A DNA stretch of 64,000 nucleotides, taken from positions 54,973,295 to 55,037,294 of the forward strand of contig OU015524.1 in assembly GCA_907165065.1 (NCBI GenBank). Reading direction: 5' to 3'. The notes beneath the pieces are model-generated. The model was not told the origin of the DNA, did no database searches, and saw only the letters and a program-made list of their open reading frames with translations. Positions 12,001-21,200 of this stretch are shown here, piece by piece. Source of the DNA: Caprimulgus europaeus (Eukaryota > Chordata > Aves > Caprimulgiformes > Caprimulgidae). The first letter of the stretch is position 1. Each line of letters starts with the position of its first letter. The position numbers and the translations under genes were made by a program.

Positions 12001-12787
12001 TGGCTCAGTGCCTTCCCTTCAGATTTCTAACCGTTTGCATGTCCCAGCGCAGAGGTGGAGCACCATTATAAGCCAGCCGAACAAAGAGAATTTACATCAA
12101 GATCACATCTATAACTCCCTTGGAAGAAGAGTTAGCAATGTAAAACCACAGGTGTACAGCAGGTCACAGTCATCTTCCTCAATTGTGGTCAACAGGTCTG
12201 GAGAAGCAATCATATATCCTAACGAAATGGACAAGAAAAAGCACCATTCGAGTAGGAACTTCCGGTTCGACAGCCATCAAACACCGAGTGTTGCTCTGGG
12301 TTGTACGGGGCCTGACATGAGAAAGCAGATCCCCGAAAACTGTTCAGATATGATTCTGCAGGATTCTCAAAAGGTCCTAAGGGTGAACAGGGCCTCCTCT
12401 CTGACGGCACAGATGGCCACTCAGAATTATTTTTCTAATTTCAAAGATACTGAGGAAAGAGAAGGGGATGATGATGACTATGTTGAAATAAAGTCCGAAG
12501 ATGAAGGATCTGACTTGGAGATGTCTCAGAACCAAACAAGGAAATTGGATCCTAAGCTGCGTAATGCAGACGCTGCTCCTTCTGAAACGCTCTGTGGCAA
12601 AACTGTCTCTTGTACTCCTGCAAAGTCTGCCAGCAGCAAACACGCGCTTACCCCGTATCTGACTGCATATAGCGATTCGGACAAACTGAACGACTACTTG
12701 TGGAGAGTACCGTCTCCTAATCAGCAGAATATTGTCCAGTCTTTAAGGGAAAAGTTTCAGTGTCTCAGTTCAAGTAGCTTTGCTTGA
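1..12787 (+). CDS. PLEKHG1: PLEKHG1, 3' coding part (11 exons, 5' end off window)
   Basis: Coding exons 1-71, 160-255, 370-456, 2390-2423, 3647-3742, 4979-5017, 5466-5488, 6331-6549, 8108-8224, 9040-10714 and 11685-12787 join in one open frame. They give 1185 residues and a TGA stop, after two bases of a codon begun upstream. All internal boundaries seen are AG/GT and the phases agree. The start is the second half of a PH domain ([15 protein letters not shown], then [15 protein letters not shown]). The rest is a long, mostly disordered tail of the PLEKHG1-3 family. The family activates Rho GTPases (RhoA/Cdc42 type) at the membrane and cytoskeleton through a DH-PH module; the DH part is outside this window. 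Symbol choice is supported by the adjacent MTHFD1L, the known mammalian neighbour. A PLEKHG2/3 paralog is less likely. Confidence 0.9.
160..255 (+). CDS. PLEKHG1: PLEKHG1 coding exon, PH domain
   Basis: 96 bp, phase 0-0, with acceptor TTGTTACAG and donor GTATGA. Encodes 32 residues beginning [20 protein letters not shown]. This is the beta-strand region of the PH domain before the C-terminal helix. The flanking introns are only 88 and 114 bp. Confidence 0.9.
370..456 (+). CDS. PLEKHG1: PLEKHG1 coding exon, PH C-terminal helix
   Basis: 87 bp, phase 0-0, with acceptor TTTATCAG and donor GTAAAA. Encodes [20 protein letters not shown] and then NHPAKIPAK. The tryptophan-containing amphipathic helix ([11 protein letters not shown]) is the hallmark C-terminal helix of a PH domain, so the domain ends here. 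Confidence 0.92.
457..2389 (+). other. PLEKHG1 intron
   Basis: An AT-rich intron of 1.9 kb. It contains two long T runs (1005-1019 and 1037-1052), the second followed by CAG, which looks like a splice acceptor but leads into no open exon. I see no gene or recognisable transposon in it. Confidence 0.8.
2390..2423 (+). CDS. PLEKHG1: PLEKHG1 small coding exon after PH domain
   Basis: 34 bp, entering in phase 0 and leaving in phase 1. Acceptor is TTCTCTTTCAG and donor is GTAAGT. Encodes [11 protein letters not shown] plus the first base of a histidine codon. It extends the alpha-helix that follows the PH domain. It is too short to be seen as an ORF but is needed to keep the frame with its neighbours. 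Confidence 0.87.
2424..3646 (+). other. PLEKHG1 intron
   Basis: 1.2 kb. It holds a GC-richer patch around 2800-3200 with overlapping open frames on both strands. None of these has splice context or recognisable protein content, so I treat the patch as noncoding. Confidence 0.75.
3647..3742 (+). CDS. PLEKHG1: PLEKHG1 coding exon
   Basis: 96 bp, phase 1-1, with acceptor CTTGTTCCACAG and donor GTGAAT. Encodes [20 protein letters not shown] followed by a serine- and basic-rich end (HRVRRKS). [11 protein letters not shown] is a conserved post-PH segment of the PLEKHG1-3 group. The exon shares its first and last codons with the neighbouring exons. Confidence 0.9.
3743..4978 (+). other. PLEKHG1 intron
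   Basis: 1.2 kb of AT-rich sequence. I see no gene, repeat array or identifiable transposon. Confidence 0.7.
4979..5017 (+). CDS. PLEKHG1: PLEKHG1 small coding exon
   Basis: 39 bp, phase 1-1, with acceptor TTGTCTTTTTCAG and donor GTAAGC. Encodes [13 protein letters not shown] plus one base. The length is a multiple of three, so skipping it would keep the frame and it could be a cassette exon. Confidence 0.8.
5466..5488 (+). CDS. PLEKHG1: PLEKHG1 microexon
   Basis: 23 bp, entering in phase 1 and leaving in phase 0, with acceptor TTGTTTTCAG and donor GTAAGC. Encodes DISPDMQK. It is the only solution I see that converts the phase-1 end of the 39-bp exon into the phase-0 start of the 219-bp exon. 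Confidence 0.78.
5489..6330 (+). other. PLEKHG1 intron
   Basis: 842 bp, AT-rich. It contains a short (TTTA)n tract of about seven units at 5849-5878. No gene is seen. Confidence 0.75.
6331..6549 (+). CDS. PLEKHG1: PLEKHG1 coding exon, acidic linker
   Basis: 219 bp, phase 0-0, with a poly-T acceptor ending TTTAAG and donor GTAGGA. Encodes 73 residues starting [20 protein letters not shown] and ending with an acidic run, [10 protein letters not shown]. It is low-complexity, serine- and acid-rich and probably disordered. Confidence 0.88.
6550..8107 (+). other. PLEKHG1 intron
   Basis: 1.56 kb of AT-rich sequence with poly-T and TTTG-rich stretches around 7590-7640. No gene or clear repeat was recognised. 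Confidence 0.7.
8108..8224 (+). CDS. PLEKHG1: PLEKHG1 coding exon, basic segment
   Basis: 117 bp, phase 0-0, with acceptor TTTAAATTATAG and donor GTATTT. Encodes 39 residues with basic clusters KGGRKRL and EKRRS. These could act as a nuclear localisation or membrane-binding patch; that role is inferred from composition only. The length is a multiple of three, so in-frame skipping is possible. Confidence 0.85.
8225..9039 (+). other. PLEKHG1 intron
   Basis: 815 bp. Nothing recognisable was seen. It ends in TCTCTGCAG. Confidence 0.7.
9040..10714 (+). CDS. PLEKHG1: PLEKHG1 large coding exon (disordered tail)
   Basis: 1675 bp, entering in phase 0 and leaving in phase 1, with acceptor TCTCTGCAG and donor GTATGT. 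Encodes 558 residues (261-818 of the visible part). It is rich in Ser, Glu and Asp with no folded domain I recognise. Conserved-looking islands are [16 protein letters not shown] near residue 445, [14 protein letters not shown] near 530, and [20 protein letters not shown] near 620. The last is a predicted helix typical of PLEKHG1-3 tails. An acidic run, [11 protein letters not shown], follows an early basic segment. The tyrosine motifs could be phosphorylated SH2 sites, by inference. The reading frame runs a further two codons past the splice site to a TAA, so intron retention would truncate the protein. Confidence 0.93.
10715..11684 (+). other. PLEKHG1 last intron
   Basis: 970 bp ending in CTCTCCTTTCTAG. 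No gene or repeat was recognised. Confidence 0.8.
11685..12787 (+). CDS. PLEKHG1: PLEKHG1 terminal coding exon
   Basis: Coding part of the last exon, 1103 bp, entering in phase 1 and ending in TGA at 12785-12787. Encodes about 367 residues beginning [20 protein letters not shown]. It continues through Ser/Arg-rich sequence and an acidic stretch ([17 protein letters not shown]). The end is an ordered-looking C-terminus containing [19 protein letters not shown] and REKFQCL, then a serine run. The [12 protein letters not shown] and LREKFQ blocks are characteristic of the PLEKHG1-3 tails. No PDZ ligand of the classic type is present at the last residues (SSFA). Confidence 0.93.
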
Positions 12788-14274
12788 TGCTTTCAGTAAT
12801 TTCTGGCTGTACTGCATTATCACAACAGAGTATATCCTAGAACAATCAGTACTGGCATCATGTATTTCTGTTATATTACACAATCAGGCATTGTATCACA
12901 GTAATTTTGTAAATAGAAATGTATCTTTCAAAAAATGGTTTAGAATCCTGGAAGTAACAAAGCCCACATGTGCACTGTGTCTGGGTCTCACTCCATAGTG
13001 CAGGTGGACTTCTCATCTCCTCTTTAACCTTTACATCTCTTCCCTTGTCAGGTGTGATACCCTTTCATTCTCACCATCGAACCAGGTGTGATGCCATTTG
13101 ATTCTTAAACCATTTTATCATGTGGAAACCTTAGTATTTGGACTTTGGAGTTGGTGACCAATGTCCTGCATCTAAAATACCCCTGTGATTACTCTGGTTA
13201 CATATAGGAGCATTTAGCTGAGCTGCCACTCCTATGACTGTACAGATTTCTGAGCAGGGTTTTGGTAATTACACCAACATGCTACCTGTGCAATTGCACA
13301 TAGTTTTTGCACATTGCTTTTCAACAGACATATTCCAAGTGTGTGGGACCAATGCATATGCTACATCATTTTAGAACAGGCTTCTTATGTTTTGGACAAC
13401 ATCTAGTCCTAGTGCTTGTGAGGGATGCCAGACTGATAGCTCTGTGTCTGAAGCCTTTTCTACTTCCTGTAACTGCAGAGTAGGTAGAGGATGGGCAGTG
13501 ACAGCTTTTTATGTGAATCTGTGGATGTGACACGGTCCTTGCCTGGAGGGTGCTTTGGGCAGTAGAAGGGGAGCTCTGCAGCTTGTGAAGATGGCTAGAC
13601 TGAGTTCAGTACCTCCAGTGATGGTGGTGGTTGTACCAGGCAGGCAAAATTTGAGTATCTAGTAGCTCAGAGCCCAGCAACAGAAAGCCACTGGGTGTGA
13701 CTTTGTTGAGTAGTTGTGTTATATACGCAGTGGCCAGCACAGCATTTGTTTGAGTCCCAAAGTCAGTAACCCTGAGAGAGAATGGGGCTTGGCCAGATGC
13801 TTGGGTGAAATATCAATCACGTGGCATGTTTGGCCCATGGGCTGTTTCAGCGATGCAGCTGGTTGAGTGACAAGCTGTCTTCCCCAGGGAATGTATCTTC
13901 AGTAGTAGGAAACAATCCTTCCTGGCAGAGAGGGGTAAAATATGTATTTTCTAAACCAGCCAGGGCTGACTAATCCAATTTATATACAGTAACAGTAGCT
14001 TAAAAAATGAGAATACATTCCATTCTTTTGCAAATAATGTGTAGAATAAATGCTGCGATTTACAACAAGAATAGGCTTTCCGAGACAATGCACATTTATT
14101 CCCCTTCGTCATCTTTGTTGCACAGCTTTGGATTCTGTTACTTGAAAACATTGTACCTAAAGGAAAGCCTAAATATGTCTACACTGACCATCTTGTGTGG
14201 CTGTTGTTCTTTTTTGGTGCTTAAATTCTTCAGATGACGTGCATAAAGCCAGTACAGAGTTAAATGTATGACTA

Positions 14275-14280
14275 AATAAA
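14275..14280 (+). terminator. PLEKHG1 proximal poly(A) signal
   Basis: Canonical AATAAA in the 3' UTR, about 1.49 kb after the stop codon. Use of this site is inferred from the hexamer only. Confidence 0.45.
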
Positions 14281-14896
14281 GGAGTTTAATTGAAGTAGTA
14301 TTTTTACTAATCATGTATCACTCCCCTCAGCTACAGAGCACTGTACTTCCAGAAGAGCTGACTATTTACTACATCGGTTACCATGAGGAAAACCTGAAGT
14401 TATCAGTGTACAGCTAGTTACTTGTAGACTAAGATTTAAGGACTTGAATTTGTTAGAACGAATTAAATTATTTACTGCACGTATCTTGGCATTGTCTAGG
14501 AATTGTTATTTTGAGGGCTGGTTGGTCATGGTACTTACTAGCTCGTACCACAGGGATACTTGTTACAGTCAGCACATCCACTGTGATAGGACCCGCATTT
14601 GCCTAGTAAAATCCTGATCGAGAAATAATGTTGTATATATTTAAGACGCCGAGGTGTAGCAGAGCCCGTATTTATTTAATATAGCTTGTAAAGTATTGTA
14701 AATATGAATAGAAGTTAAATCTGTGCTTTACCAGCGCACGTCTAGATTTGTTTAAACGGCTAAGGGGGGAATGTTGTTTAATTTGCATCTCATGCAATCA
14801 GTGAAGTTGGGGTGGAGGATGAACCCCTTAAACAAAGAGAAAAAGGGACGTTGACTAGCACGTAACTTCTCCCAGGGACCATTTCATACTATTTTT

Positions 14897-14902
14897 AATA
14901 AA
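14897..14902 (+). terminator. PLEKHG1 distal poly(A) signal
   Basis: Canonical AATAAA followed 19-38 bases later by a T/G-rich segment (TTTGGGTTCTGTTCATTTGG) that fits a downstream GU-rich element. Cleavage is expected around 14915-14925. It lies only 250 bp upstream of the MTHFD1L start codon. Confidence 0.75.
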
Positions 14903-14978
14903 CGTTGAGTATGCAAAAGCTTTGGGTTCTGTTCATTTGGGGAAGATGGGGGTTTATGGTGTTGTGGAGGATGGTTGC

Positions 14979-14998
14979 GGGGTGGGGAGGGGGGAGGG
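14979..14998 (+). promoter_or_regulatory. G-quadruplex / MAZ-like G-run between genes
   Basis: Four G-runs (4, 4, 6 and 3 G) separated by single T or A bases make a canonical G4 on the plus strand. The GGGGAGGGGGG core also resembles MAZ-type pause elements, which are known to help terminate Pol II between closely spaced genes. Position between the PLEKHG1 poly(A) signal and the MTHFD1L promoter fits that role; function is inferred. Confidence 0.5.
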
Positions 14999-15037
14999 TG
15001 GTTTTTGCAGGCAAGCGGAAGCGAAAAGGGCTGAGCG

Positions 15038-15114
15038 CCGGGGCGGGGAGAGGGGCCGGCGGGAGGGCGGTGCTCCGAGCACCGCCCTCCCGCCGGCCCC
15101 TCTCCCCGCCCCGG
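15038..15114. repeat. Perfect GC-rich palindrome, 38-bp arms, 1-nt centre
   Basis: Positions 15038-15075 are the exact reverse complement of 15077-15114, with C at 15076 as the only unpaired base. I checked this base by base. The symmetry stops at 15037/15115 (G opposite T). It ends 37 bases before the MTHFD1L start codon. It could be a real cruciform or 5' UTR hairpin, or an assembly or fold-back artefact. Confidence 0.95.
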
Positions 15115-15151
15115 TCCCGGTGCTGCAGCCGCTTCGGTTCCCACGGGAGGG

Positions 15152-15270
15152 ATGAGACCCACGGCCCTTCGGCGCTGCCTGGCCCCAGTGCTCCCCACCG
15201 CGCTGCCACCGAGCCGTGGGCTGTGCGGGCGGCAGCCGGGGGGCGGTGGAGCAGCGGCGGCGGCAGCGCG
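15152..15270 (+). CDS. MTHFD1L: MTHFD1L exon 1, mitochondrial targeting peptide
   Basis: 119 bp, leaving in phase 2 at donor GTAAGA. The ATG at 15152 has a purine at -3 (GGGATGA). It gives [20 protein letters not shown], then [10 protein letters not shown], then a Gly/Ala run (four G, six A). The peptide is Arg-rich with no acidic residue, as expected for a mitochondrial presequence. I chose this start because it is the only upstream ATG I found that reaches the phase-2 donor required by exon 2. Human MTHFD1L also begins with a divergent Arg/Pro/Gly-rich leader. Confidence 0.85.
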
Positions 15271-18200
15271 GTAAGAGACACACGTGGGGAGGTGGCACCG
15301 GCTGATGCAACCGGGAGGGGTGGGGGGAAGTAAAGGGGGTTTTGAGGGGGGGGTGTTTCCTCAGTGGGTGCGTCGGGTTTTTGTTGTTTTGTTTATTTTG
15401 GTTTTTTTTAGGGGTTTGGTTTGGGTTTTTTTGGGTGGGGAGTAATGTCCCACAGGGGACGTAACCTCTTGTTAAAATGTCCCGTTTCGACCGTTACGTT
15501 TTGTTGGGTTTTCTTGTTGTTGGGTTTTTTTGGTTTGTGCGGGGGGGGGGCGGGGGAGGGGTGTTTGTTTGATTTTGAGGGGGTTTGGCCGTCCCTTTTG
15601 CATTGTGAGGTGAGCAGAGCAGGCGTTACGTGGCGGTGGTTCAGGTGTGAGGTTGTGCATGGATGTGTGCCTGGAAAAAAGTGTCGTTGTGTCGTCCTTC
15701 GTCACCCCCCCCCCCCCCCGCCCCGTCCATTGGATTTCAGCTGGGACAGTTTGTCTGCCACAGCACTGACCTGAATTGGTTGGCTTCTGCGAGGGGGAGG
15801 GTATGAGGGAGCAAAAAACCTGTCTGTTAGTCTTGCCTGCTCTGTGGGACAGACAGGCAGACATCTTTTGTGGGGGTCTCCTCCTTCCCCTGCTGGGTAA
15901 GTGTCATCTGCATGTGTGGAAGGTAATGAAGAGAGCCAGCAGCCACTTACCCAGGAAATTTTTCCAGAAAGCATTCCCAGTGCCTCACTGCCACTGGTTT
16001 TTCCAAGAAGCAGCACAGTGAACAGAGCTCCTCTGTCTCCCGGCTGTCCGCAGTTTTGAATAACATCCATGAAAGTGGCTGGTGTGTTGCTGTTAGGGCT
16101 GGTGATACCTGTGTTAAGCTGTAGCAGCCCCAGGTGTCAAGGCCTCTGCTTCTGTCACTGCCTGGGCCTTAGGTATGGAAGTGAGGGACTCACCTGAGCT
16201 GCGGGCTGGGGGTGATGGATCCCTGCTGGTTTCCCGTGGTGGGGCCGGACAAGCCACCTCATGAAATATTATAGGCTAGCTAGGAAGGTTTGGGCATGTC
16301 AGAGCAATGACAAACATAGCTGTAAAACAAAGGTGGTTTGGTCTGTTAAGGTTTTCTATACCTACCCGCTGAATACCAGCCTTCACAGTTTACATCCACC
16401 CGTAATTTTGGTGATGAAAAGGGTATGTGCCCGAGCATTTATTCCATATTGCTGACTAATGTAGGTTTCTGCTGACTGATGTTAGGAAAGCTTGTTTTAC
16501 TAATAATCTGCTTGTTGTTACTGTGTTGCAGCAAAATCACCGAGAATGCAAAGAAATCCTTGGCCTCTCTTAAGAGAGAAAACCCTCGGCTTGAGCCAAC
16601 GCTTGCCATTATTCAGGTAAAGCATGTCCGTGTGCTCGCTGGCTGAGAGACATCCCCTTCGGTGCCCTTGTTTGTCTGAAACTTCAGCAGCGCGTGATGC
16701 AGACTGTCACTTTTATTCACGCAAAGCAATAGGAGGAGGTAATTCCACCAGACTGTAAATCGCCCTTCTCCAGGCCTGAAACAGCCACAGCAAACTTCAG
16801 GCTGTGGGAAAGGTTTGCAAAGGAAGGGAACAATTTTATCCCTTCCTCCTTTTGTTAACATGGTCTTCCCCATTGTAAATAGGGATCGCTTTTTCTCACA
16901 GGTTGTCCAAGCTGATTGACATAATTGAGTTAAAGCAGTTGTTCTCAGCCTTTATTTAGCCTGAAGCTTTTGTTACAGTCCTGAAAAAACTGTTAATGTT
17001 CTGGAAAACGTGGGCCTTCCTTCACCTCCCACCCCTGAGATAATATCGCTGGGGTTAAGGAAAGACCCTACTGCTTCCTGTCAGCCTTGTTGTCTTTGGG
17101 CAGCTGTAGTTTATGTAGTTTATAATTGCATTACTGCTGTCCCAAGGAAAGGGAAAGCGAACTGACAAGGCCCAATCTGCTCAAAAGGGCCAATTAGACA
17201 TTAATGCTCTGTGTAAAATGTCAGTATCCTTTAGAAGTAGCAACACTTTCTAAGGTGAAGCCATCTTGTAGTAAGTAAGTGAGAGCTATTGCATTACTAA
17301 TGCTGCAAAGAGCTTTCCTTGCCTTCCCACTGCACTGCCGTCTTTGAGATAGCAATCCCCATCCGTGAGTTTGCCTATCTCTGCAAAGCTAAGAGATGTT
17401 CCTCTCTAGATTTCTTAAGGTTTCAAGGCCAAGAAAATTGGGAAGTTTGTCATTCAGAGTGGGACCCAGAGCCATGCAGGCATGTTTCCTATCATGGTGA
17501 TGTTGGTTTTGAGTGGGCGCACACTGAATCTCTGACCCAGTAGGTTTTAATTTTAAAACCTAACTACAAATATCTTTAAAGTACTAACAGTGAATCTAAG
17601 AAATGCAGCACCAGCTTTATTTCAGTTGGTTGTCTAGTGAGGCTGACTGAACAAGTTCTCCCATCCCTTACCCTCCCCAGGTAATTGTGGTTGATGTTTT
17701 CAAATAGTCCTCTAAGGCTGTACATTTAAGGACTGTCTTCTCAGTGACCTATTCTTTCTCACTCCTATCTTGTCTGCATCCAGTTGCACCATGAGCCGCA
17801 TTGGGGCAGTGATCCACCCTGGGCTGGAGGGGTCTGGGTGGTTTCATTTCAGCCACATCAGTCCCTGAGTCTGGTTTTCTGCATGGCCACACGAGTGTTT
17901 TATGCTGGCATGAGGGAATGTATATTGTTAGGATGGGAGGGAGCACTGTGTGAGGAGGGGGAGGTTCCTGCTCGCTTTTAGTATCAATTGAGACGCATCT
18001 GCATCGGTGTTTCGGTTTTGATCATGGTTGTGCTTTAAATGAGTGTCCCTCTTGTCCCTGTTTACCCCACTTGGTTTGTATCATGAGGTGGCTGTAGGAA
18101 CGTGTAGCCTAGATCCTTCTGGATGAAATTCACCCAAACTATGTTCTCCAGCTATCAGTCACCCTAGCTCTAGTCTGGTTGTACGGACTGAAGCAGAACT

Positions 18201-21200
18201 CATTTTAAATGTGTATTTCTTTGTACAAAGAAGTCTTGTTTTAATCTACAAACACTCTTGAGGTGCACTGCTCTACTGGGCAATGTGGGAGAGCCTTAAG
18301 ATTGAGGCTGCTCTCCATGTGCTGCGTTGCACCCAGAGGAACAGAGGGAGGGTGGTGAAACAGTCACTTGTAGGTAACAGCACTCGGTGTAAACGCGGCA
18401 CCACCTCTGTGGCAGTTCTGGGAACGAGGAGTTGCAGACTGATTCTGCTCTAGGATGGTTTTAGATGTATTCTTGTCCTCTCAAGCCATCTCAACCTGAA
18501 TCCGTACAGAGATTGATACCTGCGTTGCTTGTTATCTGTGTTGAACCTCAGTTGGAGCTGTACAACAGCAAAAAAATGACTGGTGGCTGCTTCTTAGTTT
18601 TGTTGAAGCTGAAAACTAATACGTAGCAGCAGGATCCTGCAAAGCTCAGCGGGGCGCCACCAGCTCCCCTGCACCCCCTGGAGCTGCCAGCCCATCCTGA
18701 GCTCTGGCCTCGCCTGTGCTGCTCTATGGGCTGTGATAGGAACTGGTTCAGTGCAGGGCCGTTCTGCACCTGCAGAAGGTGAGCATTCGCAGGCAGTGCT
18801 GTGGGAGTGGGGACATCACAGGGGACAGCGTGGTGCTGCCAGTGGCTCCACCCCAGTTAAAACTCCGGAGCGATCCTGGTGGTTACGCATCAGTGTGGGG
18901 ATACAGTCCCACATTTACTGGCATAGGGGAGCAGCTGCTGAGCTGTTCTTAATTCTCGCTCTTGGTGCCTCACAGCAGTGTGTGAAGTCCACACGTGTTC
19001 TCCGTGCAGCAGTCTCTGTGCTGCCCCTCGCTGCCAGATGTGGGGAGTGGGAGACTGGCAGTGTGGTGCCAGGGATGCAAGGCTGGGGGATGGAGGGCAA
19101 GCCCTCGTCCCCTCTCAGGAGCTGCCTCTCTCCATAGAGCTTGTTCTCTTAAATGCTCTTTTTTTTTTTCATTGTCAGCACTCTTGAACCATTTGGGATT
19201 AACAGGTTGGTAAATTGTTACGGGTTTGAACCAAAATAATTTTGGGTGATGTTAATGACAGTCGAAGCCAGTGCTGGCAGCTAACCACAAAGTGAGCAGC
19301 TCAACTCTGATGGGAAGTCACTGGCTCTGAGTCTTGTGGAAAAAGCTACGTAGAATGTGTTCATGAAATTATAAGGAACCCTTTTAAAATTATTAATTTC
19401 CATGCTGTTGTCTGGGTTGTAAGGCAAGTGTTATATATAATATCATATAGCTGCGAGAAGTGTTTTATTCATTTTGTTATGAAACCACTGACACTTTTGA
19501 GGTTGGAACTCTGACTGATCTGTTGGTAGGAGGTTTTCTAGTTCTGGTTATTGAATTCTCAGTTTTATTGTTACAAAATATGAAAATATTTGAAGAGCCT
19601 CCTAAGATTTAAGAGCAACTTGAAGAGTGAAATTCAATTGTCATTATTATGGATAATATCACAATATATAAGGTGCATATAGGTGTAGAGACTGCAGGGA
19701 GGAAGATTCCTGCGTAAGGTGGTCTTTTGTATTCCTTTTGTAAAAGGTAAACTTATGTTAAGGAAATGGCCACTCTTGTCTATAAAAGCCAGGTTAGTAT
19801 CAACACACACTGAAACTAATCAAGCCAAAATAAATTTCCTGGATGGCCTTCTGCTTCTTCCTTGGAATTGCTAGGCTTTTTATTTGTTTGAATACTAGTA
19901 AACAAAAACATCCTCACTACATTTCTTACATAGACCTGTGCATTAGTATGCTCACATTTTTAAACGTAAATTTATTATTTTAAAACTTATTTTCTGTTTT
20001 CTTCCCCAAGGCACATAATGATAATTTGATTCAAGAAATAAACAAGAATTTTGCAAAAGAGGTAAGCTTTAGCTGATATACTTGTTAGTAATCATGAGCT
20101 AATTGTTTTGTTAATTATAAGTATTTTTTTTTTGGCAGGTTGGTCTATGTGTTGTTCACATCTGTCTCCCTGAAGGCAGCAGCAAGGATGAGGTAAGTGC
20201 AGTACCTGAAGGACTCTTCCTTTTTCTCTTTCGTCATAAACTTGTATTTATTGCTGACATACATTATCACTTTGACTGACCTCTGTTAACTAAAATTAGG
20301 GTTGGGACTGCCTTAGTTCAAGTAGCAAGTGTTATTCCCCCTTTGGCAAGCGTGGAAAAAAAGGGAATTAATGGGCTTGTCTGCTGTCCCCTGGCAAGCT
20401 GAGGCAGAATAAACAGAGTAATGTTTTATTTTCATGTTTGGTATTTAATTGCAGTGTCCCCTCATACCAGCATGGGTATCCTATCTCCCACAATTGCTCT
20501 TGTGCCTGCACTTGATTCTTGCCCAAGTTATTCAGGGAAATTAAAGATTAATTTATTTAGAGGGAGAGAGGTTTGAATTTATCTGCCTGTTTATTGATCT
20601 TGTAATGCTTAAAATATGTAGTAAAAAAATCACCCTCCCCAAATCACTAGAGGGCTGAATTCTTGTCAAATGTATTAGGTTGAAGGCACAGCACTAGTAT
20701 CAAGTATGCTTTAAATATAGCAAACCATATTAATATACATGGCTCTGAGGCATCTGAAAGTAAAAACAGCAAAGGAATGTGTAGTAAAAGCTGCTGCTGT
20801 TCCCAGCTGGTCTCCTTGTGCTTGCTGAGTTTGCCAGTCCTGCAGGCTTGTGGGTTTTGTATTTGGTACACTTTGGTTTTGAAATGTTACTGGCTAGCAG
20901 TGTAATCTCAAGAACAGCTTCCAGATATATTGAGAGGAACTTACTGGGCAGCATTTTTGGGGTTGAGTTTTGTGGGTGATGAATAGTCAGCTACCCATTA
21001 AAGAAGGGTGGCCTTTGGAAACGAAGATCAAATACACTTTGCTGTTGGTACATGTGTTTGTCTGCTAAGTAACACAGTAGGAAATAGGTAAAATACAGTG
21101 AGTATGTATCAGTAGTTGCTGTTACTTTGAAGTAATATCTGAGGAAGTGGCTGAGCTGTGTATGTGAAGAGAAAAGCACAGGGTATTTTTGTTATTTGAA

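Larger units (their letters stand above)
12788..14920 (+). other. PLEKHG1: PLEKHG1 3' UTR
   Basis: Noncoding sequence from the stop codon to the probable distal cleavage region. It contains an imperfect direct repeat near 13049 and 13082 (CAGGTGTGAT core). Two poly(A) signals allow a shorter (to about 14300) or longer (to about 14920) transcript. No open frame in it resembles a protein. Confidence 0.8.
15010..15300 (+). promoter_or_regulatory. MTHFD1L: CpG island promoter of MTHFD1L
   Basis: A sharply GC- and CpG-rich block in an otherwise AT-rich window, covering the MTHFD1L 5' UTR, exon 1 and the start of intron 1. GC boxes (GGGGCGGGG at 15040-15048 and its complement at 15104-15112) lie in the two arms of a palindrome. 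A CACGTG E-box lies at 15281-15286. No TATA box was seen, as is usual for housekeeping CpG promoters. The exact transcription start cannot be placed. Confidence 0.75.
15271..16531 (+). other. MTHFD1L intron 1
   Basis: 1.26 kb. The first 450 bases are strongly G-rich on the coding strand: G-runs at 15313-15353, G10 plus more at 15541-15561, then a C15 tract at 15705-15719. The remainder has no recognisable element. Confidence 0.8.

Noticed and set aside
13049..13110. Imperfect direct repeat (CAGGTGTGAT...CATTTGATTCT type) in the PLEKHG1 3' UTR
   Set aside because: Only two short, diverged copies. This is consistent with an old local duplication and not a functional array.
14884..15310. Several Pro/Arg/Gly-rich open frames on both strands over the CpG island
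   Set aside because: GC-rich sequence and the palindrome keep all frames open. Only the plus-strand ATG at 15152 joins exon 2 in phase and looks like a mitochondrial leader.
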